From Exiguobacterium sp. KRL4 (lineage in GTDB: Bacteria > Bacillota > Bacilli > Exiguobacteriales > Exiguobacteriaceae), in NCBI RefSeq assembly GCF_001870785.1, contig NZ_MOLV01000002.1:62001-126000 (forward strand): DNA of 64,000 nucleotides. The letters run 5' to 3'. The notes beneath the pieces are model-generated. The model was not told the origin of the DNA. It made no database searches and was given only the letters and a program-made list of their open reading frames with translations. The position numbers and the translations under genes were made by a program. This document shows positions 27,741-36,126 of this stretch, in pieces (position 1 is the stretch's first letter; the number at the start of each line of letters is the position of its first letter).

Positions 27741-29555
27741 ATGGGAATCATTCGGGAACTATCAGATTCGTTAGCGAACCGGATCGCAGCAGGTGAGGTC
27801 GTCGAACGCCCCGCTTCCGTCGTTAAAGAACTGGTCGAAAATGCACTCGATGCGGGTGCGACACAAATCGATGTTGAACTGGAAGAAGCCGGCATGAAAC
27901 GAATGACGATCCGTGACAACGGTCACGGCTTTTATCCGGAAGATGCAGAACTTGCCTTCGTCCGCCATGCGACAAGTAAAATCAAGGATGAACACGATTT
28001 GTTCCGGATCAAGACACTTGGATTCCGCGGCGAGGCCTTGGCCTCGATTGCATCCGTCAGTAAAGTGACGTTGAAGACGAAGCGGGAAGACCAGGAAGGG
28101 ATTCAGCTGACACTTGATTACGGGACATTGACGGATCGTTCGGCGATTGCGATGAACCGCGGAACGGAACTGACAGTCGAGCAATTGTTCTTTAATACAC
28201 CTGCCCGACTGAAGTACCTCAAGACGACGCATACGGAACTGGCGGCAATTACGGATATCCTGAACCGGGTCGCCTTTGCCCATCCGGACGTCAAACTGTA
28301 CGCCGTTCATGAAGGGAAAGTCTTGATTCAGACCAATGGTTCGGGTGATGTCCGGCAGGCGCTGGCGAGCGTCTACGGGCACCAGACGATTCAGGGGACA
28401 CTCGTCGCGACCGGTGCGACAGCGGATTACCAGCTGACATGTCATCTCGTCAAACCGGAAGTGACACGGGCTTCAAAAAATTACATCACGCTGATTCTAA
28501 ACGGACGTTCGGTCAAAAACTTCGCACTGACGCAAGCTGTCTTAAATGGATATCATACACTGTTGCCAATTGGTCGTTTTCCGATTGCTGTAATTGAAGT
28601 GACGATGGATCCGTTGTTGATAGATGTCAATGTCCATCCGGCGAAACGGGAAGTCCGCTTGTCAAAAGAAGCAGAACTGGGTCAACTGATTCAGGAAACG
28701 ATTCGGTTGACGCTCAGCCGCCAGACCTTGATTCCGAAAGTGACTCCGCCGAAACCGAAAAAAGATCCGAGTGCACAGGAAAAGTTAGAGTTTTCTTACG
28801 TGGCAGAGCCGATCGAAGAGTTGTCTTCACGGTCGGTCTGGAACTACCCGATCCCGAAACGAACGGAAGCGGAACACGAACCGCTGGAACGGCGCGGTAA
28901 AATTGAGACGTTGAATCAATCGATTCAAGCAGACGAACGAGAGGATGCGAACAATCCGGAGTCCGACCGACCGAAGTTTCCCCATCTCGATGTCATCGGC
29001 CAGCTCCATTCGTCTTATATCGTCTGTTCGGGAGCGGACGGAATGTATTTGATTGATCAGCATGCCGCCCAAGAACGGATTAAATATGAGACGTATAAAG
29101 TCATGTTCGGTCGCCCGCTCGAACAACGGCAGCAACTGTTGTTGCCGTATACGTTTGAGATCGCGAGTGACGACATGCGGCGGATGGATGAAGTGGTACC
29201 ATTGTTGCATGATGTCGGGATTGAACTGGAGCCGTTTGGTCCACAAAGTTTCATCGTCCGGGAAGTCCCGACGTGGTTCCCGTCCCACCGTCAAGAGGAG
29301 ACGATTCAGGAATTGATGGATGAAGCCTTGATGAAACGGAAGGTGGATCTCGAAAGTTACCGGGAGGACGCTGCCATCATGATGGCATGTAAAAAATCGA
29401 TCAAAGCGAATCATCCTCTCAATCACGAGATGATGCGTCAATTGATTGCCGATCTTGCGAAAACCGAGATGCCGTTCACCTGTCCACACGGTCGACCGGT
29501 CATCATCGAATGGACGACGTATGAATTGGAAAAACTGTTTAAACGGATTATGTGA
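27741..29555 (+). CDS. mutL: DNA mismatch repair protein MutL
   Basis: 604 residues. N-terminal GHKL ATPase: ELVENALDAGA, DNGHGF, and GFRGEALASIASVS. The C-terminal domain carries the endonuclease motif DQHAAQERIKYE (form DQHA-x2-E-x4-E), with ACKKSIKANH and CPHGRP completing the metal site. So this MutL nicks DNA itself, as expected for bacteria without MutH. AAGGAGGCG is 9 nt before ATG 27741, 13 nt after mutS, so the two form an operon. Confidence 0.97.
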   Translation: MGIIRELSDSLANRIAAGEVVERPASVVKELVENALDAGATQIDVELEEAGMKRMTIRDNGHGFYPEDAELAFVRHATSKIKDEHDLFRIKTLGFRGEALASIASVSKVTLKTKREDQEGIQLTLDYGTLTDRSAIAMNRGTELTVEQLFFNTPARLKYLKTTHTELAAITDILNRVAFAHPDVKLYAVHEGKVLIQTNGSGDVRQALASVYGHQTIQGTLVATGATADYQLTCHLVKPEVTRASKNYITLILNGRSVKNFALTQAVLNGYHTLLPIGRFPIAVIEVTMDPLLIDVNVHPAKREVRLSKEAELGQLIQETIRLTLSRQTLIPKVTPPKPKKDPSAQEKLEFSYVAEPIEELSSRSVWNYPIPKRTEAEHEPLERRGKIETLNQSIQADEREDANNPESDRPKFPHLDVIGQLHSSYIVCSGADGMYLIDQHAAQERIKYETYKVMFGRPLEQRQQLLLPYTFEIASDDMRRMDEVVPLLHDVGIELEPFGPQSFIVREVPTWFPSHRQEETIQELMDEALMKRKVDLESYREDAAIMMACKKSIKANHPLNHEMMRQLIADLAKTEMPFTCPHGRPVIIEWTTYELEKLFKRIM

Positions 29556-29556
29556 T

Positions 29557-29601
29557 GAAAGGAGATTCATCTGTCTTACGACAGGTGGTTCTTCTTTTTT
29601 T
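29557..29601 (+). terminator. Terminator after mutL
   Basis: Imperfect stem with several G-T pairs (gattcatctgtc / gacaggtggttc) and a long T run. Confidence 0.6.
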
Positions 29602-29668
29602 GTGCTAGAACAGAAAAAGAGGGCAAGATGTGTGAGAACGGTTACTTCAACAAATCTAGCTCATTTCA

Positions 29669-29697
29669 TTGATTGTTCACAAAGTGAGGCGGATAAT
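29669..29697 (+). promoter_or_regulatory. Promoter of lrgAB
   Basis: -35 TTGATT (29669-29674), 17-bp spacer, -10 GATAAT (29692-29697), ~30 nt before the lrgA start. Confidence 0.6.
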
Positions 29698-29730
29698 GAA
29701 TCCCGAATACGTTAACAAGGGGAAATCATT

Positions 29731-30120
29731 ATGCGTTCAAAACTATTGTTAAGTGTGACGATTTTACTGCAAATTGTCCTCATCTCCTGTTTCGCGATGA
29801 TCGGGGACGTTGTGAGTACAGGACTGCAGTTGCCGTTACCGGGAAACATCATTGGCTTGATTTTATTGTATCTGGCATTAAAGAGCCGTCTGCTCAAAGT
29901 CAGCTGCGTGGAGCAGGGAGGACGGTTACTGTTGCTCGTTATGCCGTTATTTTTTGTTCCAGCCTTGTCCGGCATTATGGACTACACGGTTTTCATGCGT
30001 CAATCCGGTCTTCAAGTACTTGTGATTTTAATCATCAGCAGTCTGTTGACGTTAACGGGATCCGCGTTCATCGTCGACCGTCTGGCCCAACGCAAAGAGA
30101 GGGGCGATGTCCATGAGTGA
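29731..30120 (+). CDS. lrgA: LrgA/CidA holin-like protein
   Basis: 129 residues, four predicted membrane helices, family motif LPLPGNIIGLILLYLAL. CidA/LrgA proteins are holin-like and, with LrgB-type partners, influence murein hydrolase activity, programmed lysis and, in newer work, pyruvate transport. AAGGGGAAATC precedes ATG 29731. It overlaps lrgB by 8 nt. Whether it is a Cid- or Lrg-type copy cannot be decided here; no LytSR pair is adjacent. Confidence 0.88.
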   Translation: MRSKLLLSVTILLQIVLISCFAMIGDVVSTGLQLPLPGNIIGLILLYLALKSRLLKVSCVEQGGRLLLLVMPLFFVPALSGIMDYTVFMRQSGLQVLVILIISSLLTLTGSAFIVDRLAQRKERGDVHE

Positions 30121-30793
30121 AGCACTGTTTTGGCTGGTGTTGACGACGTTGCTGTTTGGCGGCGCGCTTTGGTTATACCGGACGTTTCCGTTTGTCTGGA
30201 CTTTACCGATTTTGACCGTGACGGCAGCCGTGATTGTCATTTTATCAATCAGCGGCACGACACATGCCGCATATATGGCAGGCGGACAATATTTATCACG
30301 GATGCTCGGACCGGCGATTACGGCTTTTGCGATTCCGTTGTATCAGGTCCGCCATCATGTCCGGAAGTTTTTACCTGAGATTACGCTTGGCGTTGGGATT
30401 GGAACGTTGATTGCCTTGACATCCGATCTGCTGCTTGGTCTGTTGCTGCATCTTGGCCGAGCGACCAACTTGGCATTATTGCCGAAATCGGTCACGTTAC
30501 CCGTTGCTTTGGCCATTTCGGAACGGTCCGGCGGGACGCTGGCGTTGACAGCGACGTTCGTGCTTGTGACCGGGCTTGTCGGTTCGATCGTCGGTCCACG
30601 ACTGATGACCGGTCTGAAGATTCGGCATTTCGTCAGTCGCGGCGTCGGTTTAGCTTCGATTGCCCATGTCATGGGCGCAACGAAATCGATGAGTCTCGAT
30701 CAACGCGAGGGGGCGGTTGGTCTGCTGACGATGATTTTGACAGCTGTTCTTGCCAGTGTGCTTGCACCATGGATCATTCAAATTGTATATTAA
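30113..30793 (+). CDS. lrgB: LrgB/CidB family membrane protein
   Basis: 226 residues from ATG 30113, chosen because GAGAGGGG (30097-30104) is 8 nt away; ATG 30107 is also possible. Six or more membrane helices and the LrgB signature LLPKSVTLPVALAISE with AHVMGATKS near the C-terminus. It works with LrgA in the same membrane system. Start overlaps lrgA. Confidence 0.9.
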   Translation: MSEALFWLVLTTLLFGGALWLYRTFPFVWTLPILTVTAAVIVILSISGTTHAAYMAGGQYLSRMLGPAITAFAIPLYQVRHHVRKFLPEITLGVGIGTLIALTSDLLLGLLLHLGRATNLALLPKSVTLPVALAISERSGGTLALTATFVLVTGLVGSIVGPRLMTGLKIRHFVSRGVGLASIAHVMGATKSMSLDQREGAVGLLTMILTAVLASVLAPWIIQIVY

Positions 30794-30836
30794 AGGAAAC
30801 TCCTCCCAAGGAAAGATAAAGGTGGGAATCCTGACA

Positions 30837-31364
30837 ATGATTATTTGGATTAATGGAACGTTTGGTGTCGGTAAAACGACGGCTGCACACGGTTTACAGC
30901 AACGCATCAAGGGATCACATCTGTTTGATCCTGAGTTGACAGGTCAACTGTTGCGGCAACAGCTTCCGCAAGAAAAGCAGACAGGTGACTTTCAAGATGA
31001 GCCGCTTTGGCGTCAGTTGAATCTGGTGTTACTCGAACAATTGGATCAGCCGTCTGCCGTCATCATCGTACCAATGACGCTGACAAATCCGGATTATTTT
31101 GACGAAATCATCGGCGCCTTAAGAAGCAAGGGGCATCAGGTGCAACACGTGGCGCTGATGGCAAGTCCAAAGACAATCCGGCGTCGTCTGAGAAGCCGTT
31201 TCGAACGTGCGCAATCATGGGGAGGACGACAGGCGGATGAACGTTTACGTGCTTTGACACATCCTGTCTTTTCCAACCATGTCGATACGGATGATTTGTC
31301 AAAACAGCAAATCGTCGATGTAATTGGTCTATTATGTGACATTCCGCTGTCGCCACCTGTCTAA
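30837..31364 (+). CDS. TmrB-like P-loop ATPase
   Basis: 175 residues. Walker A GTFGVGKTT at residues ~6-14 right at the N-terminus, followed by an adenylate-kinase-like layout. The general pattern resembles TmrB of Bacillus, which gives resistance to tunicamycin by binding the drug, and related small AAA/kinase-like proteins. ATG 30837 sits behind AAAGGTGGG; the longer frame from 30750 overlaps lrgB and has no ribosome site. Function here is not known. Confidence 0.7.
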   Translation: MIIWINGTFGVGKTTAAHGLQQRIKGSHLFDPELTGQLLRQQLPQEKQTGDFQDEPLWRQLNLVLLEQLDQPSAVIIVPMTLTNPDYFDEIIGALRSKGHQVQHVALMASPKTIRRRLRSRFERAQSWGGRQADERLRALTHPVFSNHVDTDDLSKQQIVDVIGLLCDIPLSPPV

Positions 31365-31403
31365 GTGTTGGGAATAGAAGGATTGAAACCAAACGATTGA
31401 GGG

Positions 31404-31457
31404 AAATAAAGGTGTGATGCGAAACGTTTGTCTCGCCTCAGATCTTTATTTTTTTTA
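31404..31457 (+). terminator. Terminator after the TmrB-like gene
   Basis: Imperfect long hairpin whose base is aaataaag / ctttattt, followed by a run of T. It lies between the ATPase gene and the kinase gene. Confidence 0.55.
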
Positions 31458-31477
31458 GATTTAAGTAGGAGGGCTTC

Positions 31478-33523
31478 ATGAACATGAAACAATGGATGAC
31501 TGAAAAACTAGGGAGACAGCTGATGGCCGTTTTTTACAGCGTGTTTGTCTGGAGTGTAATCACGTCCGTCGCGAGTTTTCTTTATATCGACAATGCAACC
31601 GGTCAGACGAAGGAACAAGTTCTTGATCAACTGCAACAAACCCAATGGTTCTGGTTTTTGAACTTATTGATTTTTCTTTTATGTTTATTATTCATCGTCC
31701 GCCCACTGATTGGCCAGTTGACGATGCAGTTACACGAACTGAACATTAAAAGTCAACGTCTAGCAGAAGGGAAATCGATTTCGCTTGAACATGACATTCC
31801 AGCCGAAAATGAAGTCGGTCAATTGACGGCATCCTTTTATCAGATGGCACGTTCGATTTCGTCTCAACATACGGAACTGTCCCGGAAAAATCAAATGATG
31901 GAGCAAAACCAAGAAGCATTGAAAAGCAAACAAAGTGAGCTGGAGCGTGCCCTCGAAATCATGCGTTCCAACGAGGTGCATCTGCAGGACCGAAATGAAC
32001 TCATTGAAACGTTGGCGTCTAAAGAAAGTTTGTTTGATTATTCTTCGGTCATCAGTACGATCGTTCGACTGACGAAAACGGAGTTCGGTGCCTTGTTGTT
32101 GATTAAAAACAATGAGATTTCCTCCGTCGTCCCCAAGGAAATGACGCTCGAACAACAAGAAAGCTTGAAAACAGAGTCATTGTTAATTAAACGGGTCATG
32201 ATTTCAAAAGAGATGGCCAACTCTTCGAAAAAGGTAGCAAACGATGAGTTGATCGGTTTTCCGTACTATATTTATGAAGCCGTCATTCCGATCATGGACC
32301 CGGCGAAGGAAGAGTTGATTGCTTGTTTGTATTTAGCGCGGTTCGATCAAGCGTTTAAAGAAAAAGAATTGATTGAACTGGAATCCTTCTCCAAACAAAT
32401 CGCCATTTCGCTGATGCGGATGTCGCTGTATGAACAGATGGAGTTCGAACGGAAGGAAACCGCCCAGTTATTAAACTCGGTCCGGGAAGCCATCCTCTAT
32501 ATCAAACATGACGAAAAAACGATTCTTGGGAATCAGGCTTTGTTTGACATCTTTGAGTCGCTTCAAATTGAAAAAGAAAATGATTCGATGACGTTTCTTG
32601 AAGTCCGACCGGAAACAATGTTTGAGCAAGTCGATCAAAAAGAAGCGTTTGAGGCCTATTTCGAAGAAGTATTGTCGGGTCAGATTCCGGATGGGATGTT
32701 CTCCTTATCGATTGATCAAGGTCAATATTTCATTCAAGTCTATGCGGAAGAAATCATGCTCAGTGAGCAGGCGAAAGGGACGATCCTCGTTTTCCGTGAT
32801 GTCACGGCAGAGACGGAGATTGACCGGATGAAGTCAGAACTCGTTTCGACGGTGTCACATGAATTACGGACGCCGCTTTCGTCGATTTATGGCTTCACGG
32901 AACTGATGCTGAAACGAAAACTGGATCCTGAACGAAATAAACGGTATTTGCAGACGATTCATGATGAATCCAAACGTCTGACGGATCTAGTCAGTGATTT
33001 TTTGAATGTCCAACGGATGGAGTCAGGCAAACAGTCGTATGATAAAGAGGTGTTTGATCTCGTCGATACGGTCAAAGAACAGACCCGTTTTTATCAGGCC
33101 GCAACAGAACAACATCGTCTCCAGCTGGATATCGACGAAACCCATGAGTTTTTAATCAATGCCGATAAAAACAGTATGAAACAATTGATTGGCAACTTAG
33201 TTAATAATGCGATCAAATATTCACCGGATGGCGGAGATGTTGTCATTTCCTTGACACATCATCACAATCAGATTGAATTGAGTATTCGTGATTTTGGGTT
33301 AGGGATTCCAAGTAGTGCGATGCCACACTTGTTCAGTAAATTTTACCGCGTCGACAATTCTGACAGTCGTAAAATCGGCGGAACCGGTTTAGGGCTATCG
33401 ATTTGTAAGGAAATCGTTCGGGCGCACGATGGGAACATCGATGTCGAGTCAATCTTAGGTGAAGGAACGGTCTTGAAGGTTCTATTACCAAGCGTGTCCG
33501 ACACGTTGATTGAAATGGATTAA
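31478..33523 (+). CDS. Orphan sensor histidine kinase (HAMP-GAF-PAS-HisKA-HATPase)
   Basis: 681 residues. Two membrane helices near residues 17-38 and 57-77 enclose only a short outside loop, then HAMP (~78-130), coiled coil (~130-175), GAF-like domain (~185-320), PAS-like domain (~325-445), HisKA with the phospho-acceptor H461 in VSHELRTPLSS, and HATPase_c (N box NLVNNAIKYS, G boxes DFGLGIP and GGTGLGLS). The small outer loop suggests it senses an internal or membrane signal through GAF/PAS. No response regulator lies next to it. ATG 31478 (AGGAGGG 4 nt away) or ATG 31484 could be used. Confidence 0.9.
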   Translation: MNMKQWMTEKLGRQLMAVFYSVFVWSVITSVASFLYIDNATGQTKEQVLDQLQQTQWFWFLNLLIFLLCLLFIVRPLIGQLTMQLHELNIKSQRLAEGKSISLEHDIPAENEVGQLTASFYQMARSISSQHTELSRKNQMMEQNQEALKSKQSELERALEIMRSNEVHLQDRNELIETLASKESLFDYSSVISTIVRLTKTEFGALLLIKNNEISSVVPKEMTLEQQESLKTESLLIKRVMISKEMANSSKKVANDELIGFPYYIYEAVIPIMDPAKEELIACLYLARFDQAFKEKELIELESFSKQIAISLMRMSLYEQMEFERKETAQLLNSVREAILYIKHDEKTILGNQALFDIFESLQIEKENDSMTFLEVRPETMFEQVDQKEAFEAYFEEVLSGQIPDGMFSLSIDQGQYFIQVYAEEIMLSEQAKGTILVFRDVTAETEIDRMKSELVSTVSHELRTPLSSIYGFTELMLKRKLDPERNKRYLQTIHDESKRLTDLVSDFLNVQRMESGKQSYDKEVFDLVDTVKEQTRFYQAATEQHRLQLDIDETHEFLINADKNSMKQLIGNLVNNAIKYSPDGGDVVISLTHHHNQIELSIRDFGLGIPSSAMPHLFSKFYRVDNSDSRKIGGTGLGLSICKEIVRAHDGNIDVESILGEGTVLKVLLPSVSDTLIEMD

Positions 33524-33539
33524 ACGGTTAAATGAGATG

Positions 33540-33585
33540 GAACAGGCAGACAGGGAGGAATCGTCCCGTCGCCTGTTCTTTTTTT
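33540..33585 (+). terminator. Terminator after the sensor kinase
   Basis: Stem gaacaggc-gacaggga / tccc-gtc-gcctgttc followed by seven T. Confidence 0.85.
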
Positions 33586-33739
33586 GTTCCGACCGATCGA
33601 AGTGATGCTTCTCATAGGGAACAGCTGATCCAGAAAAGGCGTTTTAATCCGATTCAGTCCGATTTCTCGAAACATTTCGTGACGAATCAATGGTTTTCCT
33701 TGCAAATCGTTTCAGATATGCAGGGATTGTCGGTCTCAA

Positions 33740-33759
33740 AAGACTCTAGATATAGTGGA
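33740..33759. promoter_or_regulatory. Possible NrdR-like box upstream of nrdDG
   Basis: ACTCTAGATATAGTGGAG contains CACTATAT (reverse strand), close to a half of the NrdR consensus ACACTATATATAGTGT. NrdR controls ribonucleotide reductase genes. Only one weak copy is seen and two are usual. The rest of 33586-33798 shows no other clear element. Confidence 0.3.
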
Positions 33760-33798
33760 GTTAAAGAAAAAAACCACAAGATTTAGGGAGAGATGAAG

Positions 33799-35640
33799 AT
33801 GCAATTGCAGACGTTATACGAACAGGTCGTTCAACATCCGTCATCCGATGAAGTTCAGGAAAATGCCAATGTCGACGGGAAAGCACCCCTTGCGAAACTA
33901 AATCGGATTGCAAGTACGGCAGCGAAACAGATGATGCAGGACCTGTTACTGTCAGCGGAGGTGAAACAAGCAGTAGACGACAATCTCATTTATATTCACG
34001 ACGCGGATTATTATGTAACCGGGACGACGACCTGTGTCCAATTACCACTCGGTCGTCTGTTGACAGAAGGATTTGACATGGCCCACGGGACGATCCGTCC
34101 GGCGCAAGACATTCGGTCCGCTTTAGCACTGGCCGCGATTATCATGCAGGCGAACCAAAACATGCAGCATGGGGGACAATCCTATCCGATGTTTGACTAT
34201 GATCTGGCACCATTCGTCGAAAAAACATTTCAGCGTCAGCTCAAAAAAATTCGTGCCTTAGTTCCGAAATGGTCGAATCGCCAAAAACGGGCGTATGCGA
34301 TGTCGGAAACGTATGAGATGACCTATCAAGCCTGCGAAGCGTTTATTCATAATACGAATTCGATGCATTCGCGAGGTGGTGGACAAGTCCCGTTCATCTC
34401 CATCAACTACGGGACCGATACGTCCGTCTTTGGACGATTGTTGATCCGGGCATTACTGGAAGCGACGAAAGCAGGACTTGGAAAAGGCGAAACACCGATT
34501 TTTCCGATCCAGATCTTTAAGGTCAAAGCGGGTGTCACGTTCCATCCGACTGATCTGAACTATGATTTGTTTCAACTTGCGACAGAAGTGACGGGGAAAC
34601 GGTTGTTTCCGAACTTTGCTTTTTTAGATGCGCCCTTTAATCGATCGTGCAGTGGCGTACCGGAAGAGGAAGTAGCGTATATGGGGTGTCGGACCCGGGT
34701 CTTTGAAAACCGTCAAGGTCCAGCATCCGTCGTCGGGCGTGGGAATCTATCCTTTACGAGTTTGAATCTCGTTCGGTTGGCATTGATGACGCAAAGTCTG
34801 GACCGGATGTTCACCCTTGTATCGACCTACACGTCTTTGATCTGTGAACAATTACTCGAGCGGTATCAATATCAGGCAGACCGGACAGCAGAGGAATTTT
34901 CCTTTCTATATAAACACGTCTGGCGGGAGGGGCAGACGTTAGCACCGTCTGATCGTGTCGAACCGGTATTGCGGCAAGGGACGTTATCGGTTGGGTTCAT
35001 TGGCTTGGCGGAAGCTTTAATCGTCCTGACCGGTCAGCACCATGGAGAATCAGAAATGGCGCATCAAATTGGTCAAGCCTTGATTCAAACGATGCGCACG
35101 GTCGTTGATCAATACGGCGAAAAAACCGATTTGAATTTTTCATTACTCGCGACACCGGCGGAAGGCTTATCAGGAAAGTTTACAGCCCAGGATGTGAAGA
35201 CATTTGGATCCATTGACCGGGTAACCGATAAACCGTATTATACGAATTCGTTCCATCTCCCGGTCGACGCACCGGTCACAATCCGCGAGAAGATCAGGTT
35301 GGAAGCACCTTTTCACGCGTTGTGTAACGGTGGCCATATCACCTATGTCGAGACGGACGGTGCGTTAGCGGGAAATCGAGAGGCAATCGAAGAAATCGTC
35401 CGACTGATGGCGGAGTCGGGAATGGGTTATGGTTCAATCAATCATCCCATCGACCGGTGTCTGACCTGCCGGACGGAACAAACAATCGAGCTGAAGTGCC
35501 CCGTTTGTGGTGGTGAAGAGATTGAACGAATTCGCCGGATCACCGGCTACTTGGTCGGAACGATGGACCGGTGGAATGAAGCGAAACGGGCTGAAGAACA
35601 GGACCGGGTGCGCCATGCGACTGCTACAGATTCTCGCTGA
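33799..35640 (+). CDS. nrdD: Anaerobic ribonucleoside-triphosphate reductase
   Basis: 613 residues. This glycyl-radical enzyme reduces ribonucleoside triphosphates to deoxy forms without oxygen. The active-site region is in HNTNSMHSRGGGQVPF. The radical glycine is in RRITGYLVGTMDRW near the C-terminus, and zinc-ribbon cysteines CLTC and CPVC lie before it. The N-terminus lacks the ~90-residue ATP cone of E. coli NrdD, so dATP feedback through the cone is absent. Start ATG 33799 with TAGGGAGAG is preferred to ATG 33793. The 3' end overlaps nrdG by 26 nt. Confidence 0.93.
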   Translation: MQLQTLYEQVVQHPSSDEVQENANVDGKAPLAKLNRIASTAAKQMMQDLLLSAEVKQAVDDNLIYIHDADYYVTGTTTCVQLPLGRLLTEGFDMAHGTIRPAQDIRSALALAAIIMQANQNMQHGGQSYPMFDYDLAPFVEKTFQRQLKKIRALVPKWSNRQKRAYAMSETYEMTYQACEAFIHNTNSMHSRGGGQVPFISINYGTDTSVFGRLLIRALLEATKAGLGKGETPIFPIQIFKVKAGVTFHPTDLNYDLFQLATEVTGKRLFPNFAFLDAPFNRSCSGVPEEEVAYMGCRTRVFENRQGPASVVGRGNLSFTSLNLVRLALMTQSLDRMFTLVSTYTSLICEQLLERYQYQADRTAEEFSFLYKHVWREGQTLAPSDRVEPVLRQGTLSVGFIGLAEALIVLTGQHHGESEMAHQIGQALIQTMRTVVDQYGEKTDLNFSLLATPAEGLSGKFTAQDVKTFGSIDRVTDKPYYTNSFHLPVDAPVTIREKIRLEAPFHALCNGGHITYVETDGALAGNREAIEEIVRLMAESGMGYGSINHPIDRCLTCRTEQTIELKCPVCGGEEIERIRRITGYLVGTMDRWNEAKRAEEQDRVRHATATDSR

Positions 35641-36073
35641 TTCGGTCGTCGATGGTCCGGGCTTGCGGACTGTAATCTTTTTTGCCGGTTGTCCCCATCA
35701 CTGTCCCGGCTGCCACAATCCCGACTCTTGGCTCGTCGAAGGAGGAGCTGATTATTCGGTCGCCGAAGTCGTCGAACAGCTCCGTACGCTCGGGTCACGC
35801 CGGATTACGATTTCCGGCGGGGAGCCGTTCCTGCAACGTACGGCTTTAGTCGAGTTGATTGCAGCCTTAGCGGGTTATGAAATCTATCTCTTCACAGGTT
35901 ATACGATGGAACAGTTGCTTCGAGAGGAACAGTCGAAGTGGATTTTGTCACGGATTGATTGCCTGATTGACGGACGGTATGTTCAGGCGCTCCCGGATCA
36001 CTCCTTACTGATCCGGGGAAGCACCAATCAACGCATCTTGAAAGCCGATGCGTTGAAAACATATCTTTCGTAA
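35615..36073 (+). CDS. nrdG: NrdD activase (radical SAM)
   Basis: 152 residues, usual length. It uses a 4Fe-4S cluster and S-adenosylmethionine to make the glycyl radical on NrdD. The cluster motif CPHHCPGC (CxxxCxxC) lies at residues ~26-33 and TISGGEPF is the SAM-binding GGE motif. The start ATG 35615 lies inside nrdD (26-nt overlap, different frame), so the partner proteins are made together. Confidence 0.95.
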   Translation: MRLLQILADSVVDGPGLRTVIFFAGCPHHCPGCHNPDSWLVEGGADYSVAEVVEQLRTLGSRRITISGGEPFLQRTALVELIAALAGYEIYLFTGYTMEQLLREEQSKWILSRIDCLIDGRYVQALPDHSLLIRGSTNQRILKADALKTYLS

Positions 36074-36077
36074 AAAA

Positions 36078-36122
36078 ATAGACCGTTTCTTCTGTCGAAC
36101 AACAGAAGAAGACGGTCTATGT
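36078..36122. terminator. Bidirectional terminator between nrdG and the MFS gene
   Basis: Stem atagaccgt-ttcttctgt / acagaagaagacggtctat with A run before and T-rich end after. It ends both converging transcripts. Confidence 0.85.
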
Positions 36123-36126
36123 GGCG

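Noticed and set aside
27771-28445. 224-residue minus-strand open frame inside mutL
   Set aside because: Antisense shadow of a well-supported gene.
33532-33786. 84-residue plus-strand open frame between the kinase and nrdD
   Set aside because: It runs through the terminator hairpin, has no ribosome site and a composition unlike neighbouring proteins.
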